Counted from the first letter of the stretch, positions 31,935 through 40,483 are shown. The stretch: 64,000 nucleotides of DNA from Klebsiella pneumoniae (GCA_945902215.1 CAMDML010000001.1:1-64000), one strand, 5' to 3'. Numbers and translations are program-made. Notes: generated by a model from the sequence alone, not told the origin.

Positions 31935-32555
31935 ATGCCAGAGGACAGATTGTTGAACAACACAGACAAAACGCAGTTCGAATTCAACCGCAGGCAATTG
32001 TTGTGCGGCATGTGCGCGCTCGGTGCGGGCCTGCCGGTGCTGAATGCTGCAGCGCAGGAGGCAACCACTATGGCCCCGCCGCAGATAGACGATCTTCTGG
32101 CGTATGCCTATGGCGATAAAGCCGGGCAGGCCGTTGCAGTAAACGATCTCGATGTGGCTACGCAGCAAGTGTTTGTGTTCGCGCTGGATCCGGCCACGGG
32201 CAAGATGCGCAATGGCACCCGCATGAATCAGGTGCTGCTCGTCAGACTTGATCCTGCCACGCTGACGCCGGCAACCACTGCGCGCAGTGTCAACGGCCTT
32301 GTTGCCTATTCCGGTGTCTGCAGTCACACGGGTTGCGATGTCACCGACTGGAACGGTGAGTTCAACAGGTTCCAGTGCCCTTGTCATGAGTCGCAGTTCG
32401 ATCCGGGCGACGGTGCACGCGTTGTCGGCGGCCCCGCGCCGTGGCAACTGGCCGCACTGCCGCTGAAAGAAAGCAACGGAATGGTTGCGGTGGCGGGGGA
32501 GTTCGAAGGCCGGCTGGGGTTTTTGCAGCCGGGACAAAATCCGTTTGGCATTTAA
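31935..32555 (+). CDS. Tat-exported Rieske [2Fe-2S] protein
   Basis: The 206-residue protein has a Tat-type signal (N-R-R-Q-L-L-C-G-M ... G-A-G-L) and a Rieske cluster site C-S-H-T-G-C then C-P-C-H-E-S, with the expected two His and four Cys. The D-P-G-D-G-A-R-V-V-G-G-P-A-P proline loop covers the cluster. It precedes the haem-free PQQ dehydrogenase by 28 bases and is likely its electron acceptor or a linked carrier. The ATG at 31935 is used; a TTG at 31953 is better placed behind GAGGA and may be the true start. Arsenite-oxidase small subunits have similar domains, but no arsenite-oxidase large subunit is present. Confidence 0.85.
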   Translation: MPEDRLLNNTDKTQFEFNRRQLLCGMCALGAGLPVLNAAAQEATTMAPPQIDDLLAYAYGDKAGQAVAVNDLDVATQQVFVFALDPATGKMRNGTRMNQVLLVRLDPATLTPATTARSVNGLVAYSGVCSHTGCDVTDWNGEFNRFQCPCHESQFDPGDGARVVGGPAPWQLAALPLKESNGMVAVAGEFEGRLGFLQPGQNPFGI

Positions 32556-32583
32556 AAAAACCTAACCTGTGAAGGGGAAACAC

Positions 32584-34308
32584 ATGAAGGACTTCAACAA
32601 GCAAATTCTGTTGGCTGCAATCATCGCCGCACTACCAGTTCTGGTGTCCGCACAAGATATTGCCACGATGCGCAACGTTTCTGATGAACGCTTGCGTAAT
32701 CCCGAGCCGGAGAACTGGCTGATGTTCCGCCGCAGCTACGATGGTTCCGGGTTCAGTCCGCTCGACCAGATTACTCCGGACAATGTCGCGCGCCTCAAGC
32801 CGGTGTGGACACTTTCCACTGGTGTCACCGAAGGCCACCAGAGTCCGCCCATCGTCAACGACGGCATCATGTACATCACGACGCCGCTGAATCTGGTGTA
32901 TGCGGTGAATGCCGCCACCGGCGATGTGTTGTGGGAATACCGCAGACAGTTGCCGTTTGATCTGAGCCTGATCCATCCTACCAACCGCGGTGTAGCGCTG
33001 TACGGCGACAAAATCTACATGGCGACTTCCGACGCAATGCTGGTCGCACTCGATGCGCGCACGGGCACGGTGGTGTGGGAGAAAGCTGTCGAGGATTACC
33101 GCACCGGTTACTACATGACGATGGCGCCACTGGCGGCCAAGGGCAAGATCATGGTCGGCGTGTCCGGCGGTGAGCGCGGCATTCGCGGTTTTGTTGCAGC
33201 GCTCGATGCTGAAACCGGTGAGCAGGTGTGGAAGACCTATACGATTCCTGCGCCTGGCGAACCCGGCAATGAAACCTGGCCCGGTGAATCATGGAAAACC
33301 GGTGGGGCGCCGGTGTGGGTCACTGGCACCTTCGATCCTGAATTGAATATTTCGTACTGGGGCACCGGCAATGCAGGTCCATGGGTTGGCGATGCGCGGC
33401 CCGGCGACAACCTCTACGCAAACTCGGTAATCGGACTTGATGTCGACACCGGCGCGTTGAAGGGTTATCACCAGTACCATTGGAATGATTCGTGGGACTG
33501 GGATGAAGTCTCCCCGCCGATGCTGTTCGACGTGACCCGTAACGGTCGCACCTTCCCGGCACTGGTCCATGCTGGGCGCAATGGTTATCTGTGGGTGATG
33601 GAACGCAAGGCTGATGGCATTACTTTTGTTGATGCCAAACCCTTTGTCTACCAGAACGTGTTCACTTCAATTGACCCGGTTAGCGGACGACCCACCTATA
33701 ACGAGGATGCCAAGCCCGGCCTTGGCAAGCCCGGCTCATTCTGCCCCTCGCTGTCGGGTGGCAAGAACTGGACGCCGGCCGCATACAGCCCACAAAGCGG
33801 CCTGATGTATATCCCCGCCAATGACAACTACTGCTCAACCTTCGCCGGCGCACCGGTTGAATACCGTCCGGGCCAGAACTTCACCGGGACCACGGCCAGC
33901 ACTGCGTACATTATCGAAGGCGCAGACCACATCGGCGAATTGCAGGCGTGGAATGTCAATACCGGTGAGAAAGTATGGACGCACGAGTTCGAGTTGGCCA
34001 ATTGGGGTCCGGTGCTGGCGACGGGTGGTGGCGTGGTGTTCAGCGGTGGTACTGCCGACCGTTACTTCCGTGCCTTTGATGCCGCATCCGGTGAGGTGCT
34101 GTGGCAGCAACGTTTGAACTCCGGCATCACCGGCGTGCCGACCAGCTTTGCAGTGGATGGCGTGCAGTACATCGCTATCCAGTCCGGCTGGGGTGTTGAT
34201 GCGCTGCGTATGCAGAACCGGCTCGACACCATGCAGGGCCGCACGAACATCGTGCCGCAGGGTGGTGTGGTGTGGGTGTTTGCGGTCGACAATGAACAGC
34301 GCCAATGA
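32584..34308 (+). CDS. PQQ-dependent dehydrogenase without cytochrome domain
   Basis: The 574-residue periplasmic quinoprotein has a signal peptide (ending V-L-V-S-A-Q) and eight-bladed propeller tryptophan-docking repeats such as A-L-D-A-E-T-G-E-Q-V-W. Metal/PQQ residues are visible: Glu in S-G-G-E-R-G-I-R-G, Asn in Y-W-G-T-G-N-A, and catalytic Asp305 in S-W-D-W-D-E, with Asp307 two residues on, the mark of lanthanide-dependent enzymes. The usual adjacent cysteine pair before N-R-G is replaced (S-L-I-H-P-T-N-R-G). No CxxCH is present. It would oxidise an alcohol or aldehyde. The ATG at 32584 follows AAGGGGAAA. Confidence 0.88.
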   Translation: MKDFNKQILLAAIIAALPVLVSAQDIATMRNVSDERLRNPEPENWLMFRRSYDGSGFSPLDQITPDNVARLKPVWTLSTGVTEGHQSPPIVNDGIMYITTPLNLVYAVNAATGDVLWEYRRQLPFDLSLIHPTNRGVALYGDKIYMATSDAMLVALDARTGTVVWEKAVEDYRTGYYMTMAPLAAKGKIMVGVSGGERGIRGFVAALDAETGEQVWKTYTIPAPGEPGNETWPGESWKTGGAPVWVTGTFDPELNISYWGTGNAGPWVGDARPGDNLYANSVIGLDVDTGALKGYHQYHWNDSWDWDEVSPPMLFDVTRNGRTFPALVHAGRNGYLWVMERKADGITFVDAKPFVYQNVFTSIDPVSGRPTYNEDAKPGLGKPGSFCPSLSGGKNWTPAAYSPQSGLMYIPANDNYCSTFAGAPVEYRPGQNFTGTTASTAYIIEGADHIGELQAWNVNTGEKVWTHEFELANWGPVLATGGGVVFSGGTADRYFRAFDAASGEVLWQQRLNSGITGVPTSFAVDGVQYIAIQSGWGVDALRMQNRLDTMQGRTNIVPQGGVVWVFAVDNEQRQ

Positions 34309-34333
34309 ATAGACACCCAACTCAGGCGGTAAA

Positions 34334-35077
34334 GTGTTGAAACCGGTAAAAGTCACAACCTTGGTTCTGCTGCTCAGCGCCGTGGGTGTTGTCATGTTCG
34401 CCTACGGCCAGCCCTTTCGCCGGGGGCAGATTTCGCAGAACACTCCCCCCAACACCGAGTTTGTTGCCGCGCGCCTGCACTTTGGCACCAACGGCGCCAT
34501 TGGCCATATGGGCTGGTCGCACAATTACCCGGACTCGGACCAGAATCTCAACGAGTTCCTCGTACGCGCCACGCTGCTTGATGTGGAGGAATTGTCGTTT
34601 CGCATTGTGGAACTCGGCAGCGAGGAGGTGTTCGATTATCCCTTTGTCTATATCTCGGAGCCGGGTGAGATGGAACTCACCGATCAGGAAGTTATCAACC
34701 TGCGTGAGTTTATTGCGCGCGGTGGTTTCATCCTGATGGATGATTTCGACGGGTCGGAACAGTGGGGGCAAATGCGTTCGCAGGTGCTACGCGCCTTTCC
34801 GCAGACAGATTTCGTACCGGTACCTGCCGAACACGTGATTTATCGTGTGCATACACCGCTGGACGATTTACAAGCAATGTCTGAATACGTGCCCGGAGGC
34901 AACATCACGTATTACGGTCTGTACGACGCCAGCGGTCGGTTGGCGATTATGGCCGGGCACAATAACGACCTCGCCAATTTCTGGGACTGGTACGGTGACG
35001 GCTCGATGCCGCTGAAACCATCAACGGATGCGTTCCGGCTCGGCACGAATGCCGTGATCTATTCGCTGACACACTGA
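34334..35077 (+). CDS. Secreted DUF4159 domain protein
   Basis: The 247-residue protein starts at GTG 34334 (TTG 34337 also possible) with a signal peptide V-L-L-L-S-A-V-G-V-V-M-F-A. The mature protein has A-R-L-H-F-G-T-N, W-S-H-N-Y-P-D-S-D, Y-P-F-V-Y-I-S-E-P-G and G-G-F-I-L-M-D-D-F, the DUF4159 pattern. The domain is glutamine-amidotransferase-like in fold elsewhere but lacks a known activity. It lies 25 bases downstream of the PQQ dehydrogenase and is probably in the same operon, which hints at a role in maturing or supporting that system. Confidence 0.75.
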   Translation: MLKPVKVTTLVLLLSAVGVVMFAYGQPFRRGQISQNTPPNTEFVAARLHFGTNGAIGHMGWSHNYPDSDQNLNEFLVRATLLDVEELSFRIVELGSEEVFDYPFVYISEPGEMELTDQEVINLREFIARGGFILMDDFDGSEQWGQMRSQVLRAFPQTDFVPVPAEHVIYRVHTPLDDLQAMSEYVPGGNITYYGLYDASGRLAIMAGHNNDLANFWDWYGDGSMPLKPSTDAFRLGTNAVIYSLTH

Positions 35078-35079
35078 TC

Positions 35080-35769
35080 ATGCGTAGCGTAGTTCTCAAT
35101 GCCACCGCGCGCTGTCCGCGTTGCAGTATGACACCACGCTGGTGCATCTGTTCTGCTCACGTGGCTATCCAGACTCGCTTGCAACTGGACTTGTTGACCC
35201 ACAAGCGGGAAATATTCCGTCCGAGCAGCACCGGCAACCTGATCACACGCTTGTTTCCTGCTGCGCGCCGCCATGTGTGGTATCCCGAACAACCACTGAC
35301 GCATTCACAAGTGACTGTTCCGGTGCGCGAAGTGTGGGTGCTCCATCCCAACGGCTTACCGGCGCCAGTTGCGGCAGATCCTGCGCAAGTGCAAGTTCTG
35401 TTACTGGACGGTTCGTGGAGCGAGAGTGCCGGAATGGCGCGCACGGTATCGTCGTGGGGGCGCTTGGTAAAGTTGCCGCTGGCAGGTGACAGTCGTTTCT
35501 GGTTGCGCGCGAAACAGGAAGGTGGGCGTTATTCAACAGCGGAGGCGCTGTTGTTCCTGCTGGAATTATTGGGCCTTGATGCGCAACGCGCGGCACTGCA
35601 AATTCAATTCGAACTGCATGTCTATGCCAACTTGCGCGCACGCGGCAACGCGGAACTGGCCGCGCAGTTTCTGGAAGACTCCGTGATCCGCACGGCGCTG
35701 CCGGAGTTTCTGGCGCAACTCCACACGCGCCGGCCGGAGCCTCAGCGCTATCAGGAGCCTCAGCGGTAA
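35080..35769 (+). CDS. DTW-domain tRNA-uridine aminocarboxypropyltransferase
   Basis: The 229-residue protein carries the DTW-domain signature: C-P-R-C ... W-C-I-C near the N-terminus, H-K-R-E-I-F-R-P-S-S-T-G, L-L-L-D-G-S-W (the D-T-W position, here D-G-S-W) and a late Y-S-T-A-E-A. Members such as E. coli TapT transfer the 3-amino-3-carboxypropyl group of SAM to uridine 47 of tRNAs (acp3U). It begins two bases after the DUF4159 stop, yet its function is likely independent. The C-terminal tail is Gln/Arg/Pro-rich with a short E-P-Q-R repeat. Confidence 0.85.
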   Translation: MRSVVLNATARCPRCSMTPRWCICSAHVAIQTRLQLDLLTHKREIFRPSSTGNLITRLFPAARRHVWYPEQPLTHSQVTVPVREVWVLHPNGLPAPVAADPAQVQVLLLDGSWSESAGMARTVSSWGRLVKLPLAGDSRFWLRAKQEGGRYSTAEALLFLLELLGLDAQRAALQIQFELHVYANLRARGNAELAAQFLEDSVIRTALPEFLAQLHTRRPEPQRYQEPQR

Positions 35770-35918
35770 AACACCAAACTCAACCCGTCGAAAGCCGAGC
35801 TGCTGCCTTCGAGTTCGCTGGTCCCCAGCCAGAACTCCTGAAGATTGTCCGTGTTCGTGAGTGGAAACATCCGGCTGTAGGCCGGTTGACGCCGATGGCA
35901 AGCAGCGCCGGTTGCCAT
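35760..35918 (-). other. Possible small gene or 3' remnant
   Basis: A 52-codon open frame on the minus strand ends inside the 3' end of the DTW gene. Its second half reads as plausible protein (N-L-Q-E-F-W-L-G-T-S-E-L-E-G-S then A-F-D-G-L-S-L-V-F-Y-R). The first part looks non-coding and there is no good ribosome site. It could be the surviving C-terminus of a lost gene at the end of the leftward DUF6152 operon. No family is recognised. Confidence 0.25.
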
Positions 35919-35924
35919 CGGCTC

Positions 35925-36317
35925 TCAGTCTGCGCCGAGCACAACACCTATTTCAGTGCCGTCCGGGGTACGCACAGCGGTAACGTAACCGCCGTCTTCA
36001 GCATTACGCATCGGCGCGATGCGAATGGTGATGATATCGCCCAGCGTGAACATGTCCGGCTTCAGGCCTTGGCGCATCATGTTGTTGCGGCTGTGCCCTT
36101 CGAACTCGATGTTGCGAGTGCCGCGTGCATCGTCGGTAACTTCCAGAATCAGTTTCATGTGGGGGTTGGCGAAGCGGGCTTCCATGACCTTGCCTTCGAC
36201 CACAACGGTATTGCGGAAATCAAACTGCGCTGCCGAATGGTGGGCAAACGTCGGGGTGGCTGCCAAAACTGTCAACAGCAAGCCGGCTACTGCACTCATT
36301 AATTTTTTCACGGTCAT
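35925..36317 (-). CDS. DUF6152 family periplasmic protein (copy A)
   Basis: The 130-residue protein has a signal peptide (cleavage after P-T-F-A) and begins its mature part with H-H-S-A-A-Q-F-D, the DUF6152 hallmark. It continues with V-E-G-K-V, F-A-N-P-H-M-K-L and G-D-I-I-T-I-R. The fold is probably a small OB-like beta barrel; the exposed N-terminal histidines could bind metal. Function is unknown. It is the last gene of a six-gene leftward operon and follows a partner of the H-W-E-G-D family by 33 bases. Three further DUF6152 domains occur in this window. Confidence 0.8.
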   Translation of the reverse strand: MTVKKLMSAVAGLLLTVLAATPTFAHHSAAQFDFRNTVVVEGKVMEARFANPHMKLILEVTDDARGTRNIEFEGHSRNNMMRQGLKPDMFTLGDIITIRIAPMRNAEDGGYVTAVRTPDGTEIGVVLGAD

Positions 36318-36350
36318 TACCTCTCGTGGAGTTACTGAAAAATTTACGGG

Positions 36351-37136
36351 TTATTCCTGCACCATCTTCAGGCCGGCGGCCTCGTACAGCTCTGTCATCT
36401 CGTCGAGCCATTTCGGCTCTGAGCATTCGTAGGTCATCACGTGGTAGTCAGACATTCCCTGCCAGCGCTTGGTAGTGGTAAAGGGTTCTTCCAGCCACAG
36501 CGGGTCAGTCAGCGTCATTTCCGCAACGAGGACACGCGAGCCGTCTTCGAGTGGCGGATCCAGATAATAATCTTCGCGCACCGTGGCTTGATTGCTGTGT
36601 GGGTAACGTGAATCCACCTGGGTCTTGAGACGTGTGGTCTCGACGATCAGATGGTCGCCTTCCCAATGCGCTGTGGCGTAACCGTTGCGCTCGGGGAAAA
36701 AGCTCTGGGGATCGCGGATTTCGGCGCCGAGGTAGAAGCGGCGGACTTCGGAATGGGCTTCATAGATGACAAAAAGCTGGTCAGGACGCTGGATAATTTC
36801 CATCGGATAGCCGCCCGAGCCCAGCATCGAGCCCGGCATGCCGGAGCCAACGCAGGCATTGCCAGCGCCGTAGTTGGTGCCTTCAGTGACAGAGAGGAAT
36901 TCGGCTTGCGCTGCCAGCGCTGCGGCCGTCAGTTTGGGTGCTCCGGGTGGTGGGTTAAAACCACCGGGGGCGCCGTTGCCGCGGAAGGTGGTCCAGGCGC
37001 CGCTGAAATCAGGTTGTTCCTGCGCCTGCGTGGTGGGCGCAGTGCCAAGAGTAGTGGCCAGGACGGCCAGCGCCATGAATACTGTGAGACTGCGTTTGGC
37101 TGTGAGACCGCGGTTAAATGTTGTTGTGATGTGCAC
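36351..37136 (-). CDS. Secreted HWEGD-family protein (partner A)
   Basis: The 261-residue protein starts at GTG 37136, which has AGGGG six bases upstream; a longer in-frame start lacks such a site. The signal peptide ends T-T-Q-A-Q. The mature part opens P-D-F-S-G-A-W, then has G-G-Y-P-M-E-I-I-Q and A-H-W-E-G-D-H-L-I-V-E-T, and W-L-E-E-P-F. The same order of motifs is found in the products at 38024, 39024 and 46512 and in the fusion at 42790. The family is not one I can name. The motif repeat suggests a beta-barrel binding protein. It is adjacent to DUF6152 copy A. Confidence 0.7.
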   Translation of the reverse strand: MHITTTFNRGLTAKRSLTVFMALAVLATTLGTAPTTQAQEQPDFSGAWTTFRGNGAPGGFNPPPGAPKLTAAALAAQAEFLSVTEGTNYGAGNACVGSGMPGSMLGSGGYPMEIIQRPDQLFVIYEAHSEVRRFYLGAEIRDPQSFFPERNGYATAHWEGDHLIVETTRLKTQVDSRYPHSNQATVREDYYLDPPLEDGSRVLVAEMTLTDPLWLEEPFTTTKRWQGMSDYHVMTYECSEPKWLDEMTELYEAAGLKMVQE

Positions 37137-37214
37137 TGGTATCCCCTCATTCGATAAACCGGTAAATGATATCGGGGCTTGGTCTTTCACGCCATGCCCG
37201 TGCTGCATGGAATC

Positions 37215-38006
37215 TTAATTGTTGCCCTTGAATTGCGGGGGACGTTTTTCATTGAATGCAGTCATGCCTTCGCTGCGATCCGGTGCGTGGATGCAGCGCT
37301 TGTAGAGTTCGATTTCGCGCTGGTAACCACCGTGTAAATCGTTTCTCAGCGTCGCGTTGAGAGCCTGTTTTACCTGTCTGACAGCGAGCGCTGACGCGGA
37401 CTGGATGCTGCTTGCGACCTCCAGCACGGTGGTGAGCAGGCTGGACTGAGGCACTACTTTATTGAGTAGTCCCCAGGCCAATGCCTCCTCTGCGGAGAAT
37501 TGTGCACAAGTCGTGCACAGTTCTTTGGCGCGGGCCAGACCCACCGCGCGTGGCAGCCATTGCGTACCCATTGCACCGGGTATGAAGCCGAGTTTCGGTT
37601 CGGGAAACGCGAAGCGCGCTTCGGGGCAGCCGTAGGCGAAATCGCAATTGAGCACAAGTTCCAGGCCGCCGCCGAAGGCCGCACCATTCACTGCGGCGAT
37701 CACGGGCGGCGGGCACTCATGCATCGCCAGCATCATCTGCTCCAGCACGGCGTGCTGTTGCAACCAAAGTTCCGCAGAGATGCCGTGGCGTTCCTTGAGG
37801 TCAGCACCGGCGCAAAAACATTTGAGCCCGGTGCCGGTCAGCACCACTGCACGATACGAGTCAGGGTTTTCCGCCAAGTGTTGCCAGATGTTCAGCAACT
37901 CGCGCGTCATTATAGTGTCGAGTGCGTTGCTGACTGCGGGACGGTGCAGTTCGATGAGCAGCACACCCTCGTTGACGCGAGACGTGCGCAGGGTTGAATA
38001 CGCCAT
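37215..38006 (-). CDS. Enoyl-CoA hydratase/isomerase family protein
   Basis: The 263-residue crotonase-fold protein has C-A-G-A-D-L-K-E-R (oxyanion loop), N-G-A-A-F-G-G-G-L-E-L (first oxyanion/catalytic region), and E-P-K-L-G-F-I-P-G-A-M-G. This pattern is close to methylglutaconyl-CoA hydratase-like enzymes, but the exact substrate cannot be fixed. The ATG at 38006 gives a normal N-terminus. A GTG at 38024 overlapping the preceding stop codon (TAGTG) is an alternative and would imply coupling. It is the only cytoplasmic enzyme in an operon of otherwise exported proteins. Confidence 0.85.
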   Translation of the reverse strand: MAYSTLRTSRVNEGVLLIELHRPAVSNALDTIMTRELLNIWQHLAENPDSYRAVVLTGTGLKCFCAGADLKERHGISAELWLQQHAVLEQMMLAMHECPPPVIAAVNGAAFGGGLELVLNCDFAYGCPEARFAFPEPKLGFIPGAMGTQWLPRAVGLARAKELCTTCAQFSAEEALAWGLLNKVVPQSSLLTTVLEVASSIQSASALAVRQVKQALNATLRNDLHGGYQREIELYKRCIHAPDRSEGMTAFNEKRPPQFKGNN

Positions 38007-38023
38007 GGTGTGCAACGCAGGCA

Positions 38024-39001
38024 CTATTCGGCAGCCTGGGCCGCGTCTCGTTCTGCTGCGCGCTGGCCCGACAGGATGTTCGCCATGCCGTAGTTGCCTT
38101 CGGTGCAGGCGTATTCGAACAAGAGACCGTCGAGAGTGGTCAGTGGATACACTCCGCCCCAGGGTTCGTCCCAGGTCTCGGGGTCCTCGACACGGAAACT
38201 GTATTCCACGGTGTCAGCATCCTGCCGCGTGAGGCGTTCCGTCACGTGCATGTTCTCTGAGCCATTGCGCCACGCGGCATTTGGATGGAAGCCAAGGGTT
38301 TCAACCACGAGGGTGTCGCCTTCCCAGTGGCCAACCGAGGTACCGTTCCATTGCGGCAGGCCATCTTGTGGAGCAGCACCGCCACTGGTGGGGATGATGC
38401 GCGGGTCGCCCATTTCACCTTGAATGATCACGTAACCGGGACTCTGGAAAATCTGCAGATTACTGTTGTAACCACCGGGCAGAATCGGTGGCAAAGTGCT
38501 GGACCACACAATGCAGCGTTCGGTGAGTCCGCGCATCTCGGGGCCATCGTATTCATGTCCCAGCCGCACGGCGGCGCGGGCATCACGGCGCGCGATTGCG
38601 GTGTCATTCAGTGGCGGAATGCGCCCATTGGCAGGGAAGGTGATGATCGAGGTGCGCATGTTCTCCGACGTTTTACCTTCGTTTGCGCTTAGTGCATAAG
38701 TACCGAAGTCGTAGTGCACATCTTCAAGGGTGCCAGGTTCTGTTTCGTCGTCCTGATCAACGGTTTCAAGCTGCAGTTGCTGGTATTTCACGGCTTCGTC
38801 TGCGGTGAAGAATTCTTTTTCGCCGAGTTCGACTGGCCGTTCCAGCGGCGCGAGGGTGAACTCACTAAAGACGCCGGCGATATCCGGTTCGCCCCACGCG
38901 GTTTTTGGTTGTTGGGCATGCGCCGTGAATGATGCAGCGAGCAGCAGCAGGCTCAGCGCAGCATGGGTCTGCAATTTATTGTGTGAAGGTGTGTGTGTCA
39001 T
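38024..39001 (-). CDS. Secreted HWEGD-family protein (long form)
   Basis: The 325-residue protein starts at ATG 39001 with AGGAG seven bases upstream; an open frame extending to 39517 is not coding. The signal peptide ends T-A-H-A-Q. The mature sequence opens W-G-E-P-D-I-A-G-V-F and later has L-Q-I-F-Q-S-P-G-Y-V-I-I, S-V-G-H-W-E-G-D-T-L-V-V-E-T-L-G-F, H-V-T-E-R-L and E-P-W-G-G-V-Y. It shares the core with its neighbours but has about 60 extra residues near the N-terminus with an R-D-A-R-A-A region. It lies between the hydratase and the shorter paralogue at 39024. Confidence 0.7.
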   Translation of the reverse strand: MTHTPSHNKLQTHAALSLLLLAASFTAHAQQPKTAWGEPDIAGVFSEFTLAPLERPVELGEKEFFTADEAVKYQQLQLETVDQDDETEPGTLEDVHYDFGTYALSANEGKTSENMRTSIITFPANGRIPPLNDTAIARRDARAAVRLGHEYDGPEMRGLTERCIVWSSTLPPILPGGYNSNLQIFQSPGYVIIQGEMGDPRIIPTSGGAAPQDGLPQWNGTSVGHWEGDTLVVETLGFHPNAAWRNGSENMHVTERLTRQDADTVEYSFRVEDPETWDEPWGGVYPLTTLDGLLFEYACTEGNYGMANILSGQRAAERDAAQAAE

Positions 39002-39023
39002 GGGCATTCTCCTCACTCGCTCC

Positions 39024-39818
39024 TCATTCGGCCGCTGGTTTGCGCAGGTGGCCATAGAGTTTTTCTTCGGCGTAGGGTTCACATTTGAATTCGAGCAGAC
39101 GGTAATTGTCATCAACAATGCGATACAGCGGCATGCGCAGCGTCCATGGCTGCGAGTACACGGACGCATCATTGATCGTGGCTTCGTACTCCATGTGGTT
39201 CGGACCGAGCATGGTGTAGCGTTCGGTGATGCGGGCACCGGCACTCGCATAATTGCCGGCACGGTCCAGCCAGGTTTGGCCATTAAGGCCGCTGACGTCG
39301 ACAACGAAAGTGTCCCCCTCCCAGTGTGCGTTCGACCAGCCCAGCCAGCTGTCGAGCGGCGCTTCTTCGGTACGACCCAGCGCGATGCGGCGCAGGCCGG
39401 TAGCGTACTGGTAAACGATGACGACCTCGTTGACGTTCTGGAAAATCTGGAAAGGGTAGGGCATGTACGTGGAGCGCGGCACACCGCCGAGGTAGCACTT
39501 GCCTTCGGGGTCCTCAAGCAGACGGTTGGTGAAATTGCTGTCGCGCTGGGTGAGTGCTTCCGGCAGATACGGAATCTTGCCGCCGTCGACTACGCCGAGG
39601 CCTGGTGGCACGGCAAACTGCGCACCGAGTGCGGACACGACCGGGTATGCGGCCACATGCGGTTCAATATTCCAGTGCGCGGTATTCAGGGATTGCCATA
39701 CACCACTGAGATCAGGGTGACCGTCAGCAGCACGCGGGATTGCGACCAAGGGTTCAGCGCACACCGCGCGTACGACGAGCAGCGTGAGGGGCAATACAGC
39801 AGAGAGTATGCGCTTCAT
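39024..39818 (-). CDS. Secreted HWEGD-family protein (partner B)
   Basis: The 264-residue protein has a signal peptide (L-P-L-T-L-L-V-V-R-A-V-C-A) and mature motifs H-P-D-L-S-G-V-W, Y-P-F-Q-I-F-Q-N-V-N-E-V-V, A-H-W-E-G-D-T-F-V-V-D-V, A-R-I-T-E-R-Y and S-Q-P-W. Its start overlaps the stop of DUF6152 copy B by four bases, so the two are translationally coupled and probably act together. Conserved aromatic and acidic residues in the shared core could form a ligand pocket. No enzyme motif is recognised. Confidence 0.72.
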   Translation of the reverse strand: MKRILSAVLPLTLLVVRAVCAEPLVAIPRAADGHPDLSGVWQSLNTAHWNIEPHVAAYPVVSALGAQFAVPPGLGVVDGGKIPYLPEALTQRDSNFTNRLLEDPEGKCYLGGVPRSTYMPYPFQIFQNVNEVVIVYQYATGLRRIALGRTEEAPLDSWLGWSNAHWEGDTFVVDVSGLNGQTWLDRAGNYASAGARITERYTMLGPNHMEYEATINDASVYSQPWTLRMPLYRIVDDNYRLLEFKCEPYAEEKLYGHLRKPAAE

Positions 39819-40237
39819 TGCAGGGGGTCGCCTGGTGCACGCGAGCCATCGAAAAACAGTTCGCGGCCATCAGCAAAAGTGATGTCGCGGCCCACGGCTT
39901 TGTTCGAGCCATCGCGTGCCTGGTAACCGCTGACGACAAGTTCGGAACCGACAGGAATGGTTGCTTTCGTCACGCCGCGCCGTATCAGCGCATTCGGGCT
40001 GCCGCCTTCGACCATCCATACGACAGCGGTGCCACTGTCATCTTTGACCTCGACATGAATCCACGAATGCGGATTGATGAGCTCAACCTTGGTCACGGTG
40101 CCGTGCAGGGTCACCGGTCGGCCGGCGTCGAATTCCATGGAAAAAGCATGATGGGCTAGCACGCCGCTGGTTGTGCCGAATGTGGCAAGCACGAGCATTG
40201 CGCAAGAAATAAGGATACCCAGAGCCGTTGACCGCAT
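39815..40237 (-). CDS. DUF6152 family periplasmic protein (copy B)
   Basis: The 140-residue protein has a signal peptide ending G-V-L-A followed by H-H-A-F-S-M-E-F-D, then G-T-V-T-K-V-E-L-I-N-P-H-S-W-I-H-V and a late G-R-D-I-T-F-A-D-G. It is the first gene of the leftward operon and diverges from the PQQ dehydrogenase at 40484, so both may answer to the same control sites in the 246-base gap. The four-base overlap with partner B supports a functional pair. Confidence 0.82.
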   Translation of the reverse strand: MRSTALGILISCAMLVLATFGTTSGVLAHHAFSMEFDAGRPVTLHGTVTKVELINPHSWIHVEVKDDSGTAVVWMVEGGSPNALIRRGVTKATIPVGSELVVSGYQARDGSNKAVGRDITFADGRELFFDGSRAPGDPLQ

Positions 40238-40381
40238 ACTGCCCCCTTTGCATGTGCGTGAGTTCTGTCCGTAAGTTCCGGTCGTGATCTGCTGTCACTT
40301 TGAGTCCGGAATGCCAGCTCAGAATGCAGTGGGCGGTGGCGTCTGTCAATGCTGGAAAGGGTGCCTGACAAGTCCGGGCCA

Positions 40382-40407
40382 GTGGTGCACAATATCAGGT
40401 GTACCAC
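40382..40407. promoter_or_regulatory. Candidate operator palindrome between divergent operons
   Basis: GTGGTGCAC (40382-40390) and GTGTACCAC (40399-40407) are reverse complements with one mismatch and an 8-base spacer. The site lies in the gap between the leftward DUF6152 operon (start 40237) and the rightward PQQ dehydrogenase (start 40484). A dyad of this size suits a dimeric regulator. No regulator gene is adjacent, and no promoter hexamers can be placed with certainty. Confidence 0.4.
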
Positions 40408-40483
40408 GCTTGCCCATGGCTTGCCAAAAAGTACCTGCCAAATCGCAACGATCCAAAAAACTATTTCCAAAGGGGATAAATCC

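Noticed and set aside
31599-32537. A 312-codon frame opposite the Rieske gene
   Set aside because: No motif; the plus strand has both Rieske ligand boxes and a Tat signal.
31935-34308. Arsenite oxidase (AioBA)
   Set aside because: The Rieske protein fits AioB-like domains, but the partner is a PQQ propeller, not a molybdopterin enzyme.
38805-39926. A 373-codon plus-strand frame across two HWEGD-family genes
   Set aside because: The minus strand shows signal peptides, ribosome sites and shared family motifs.
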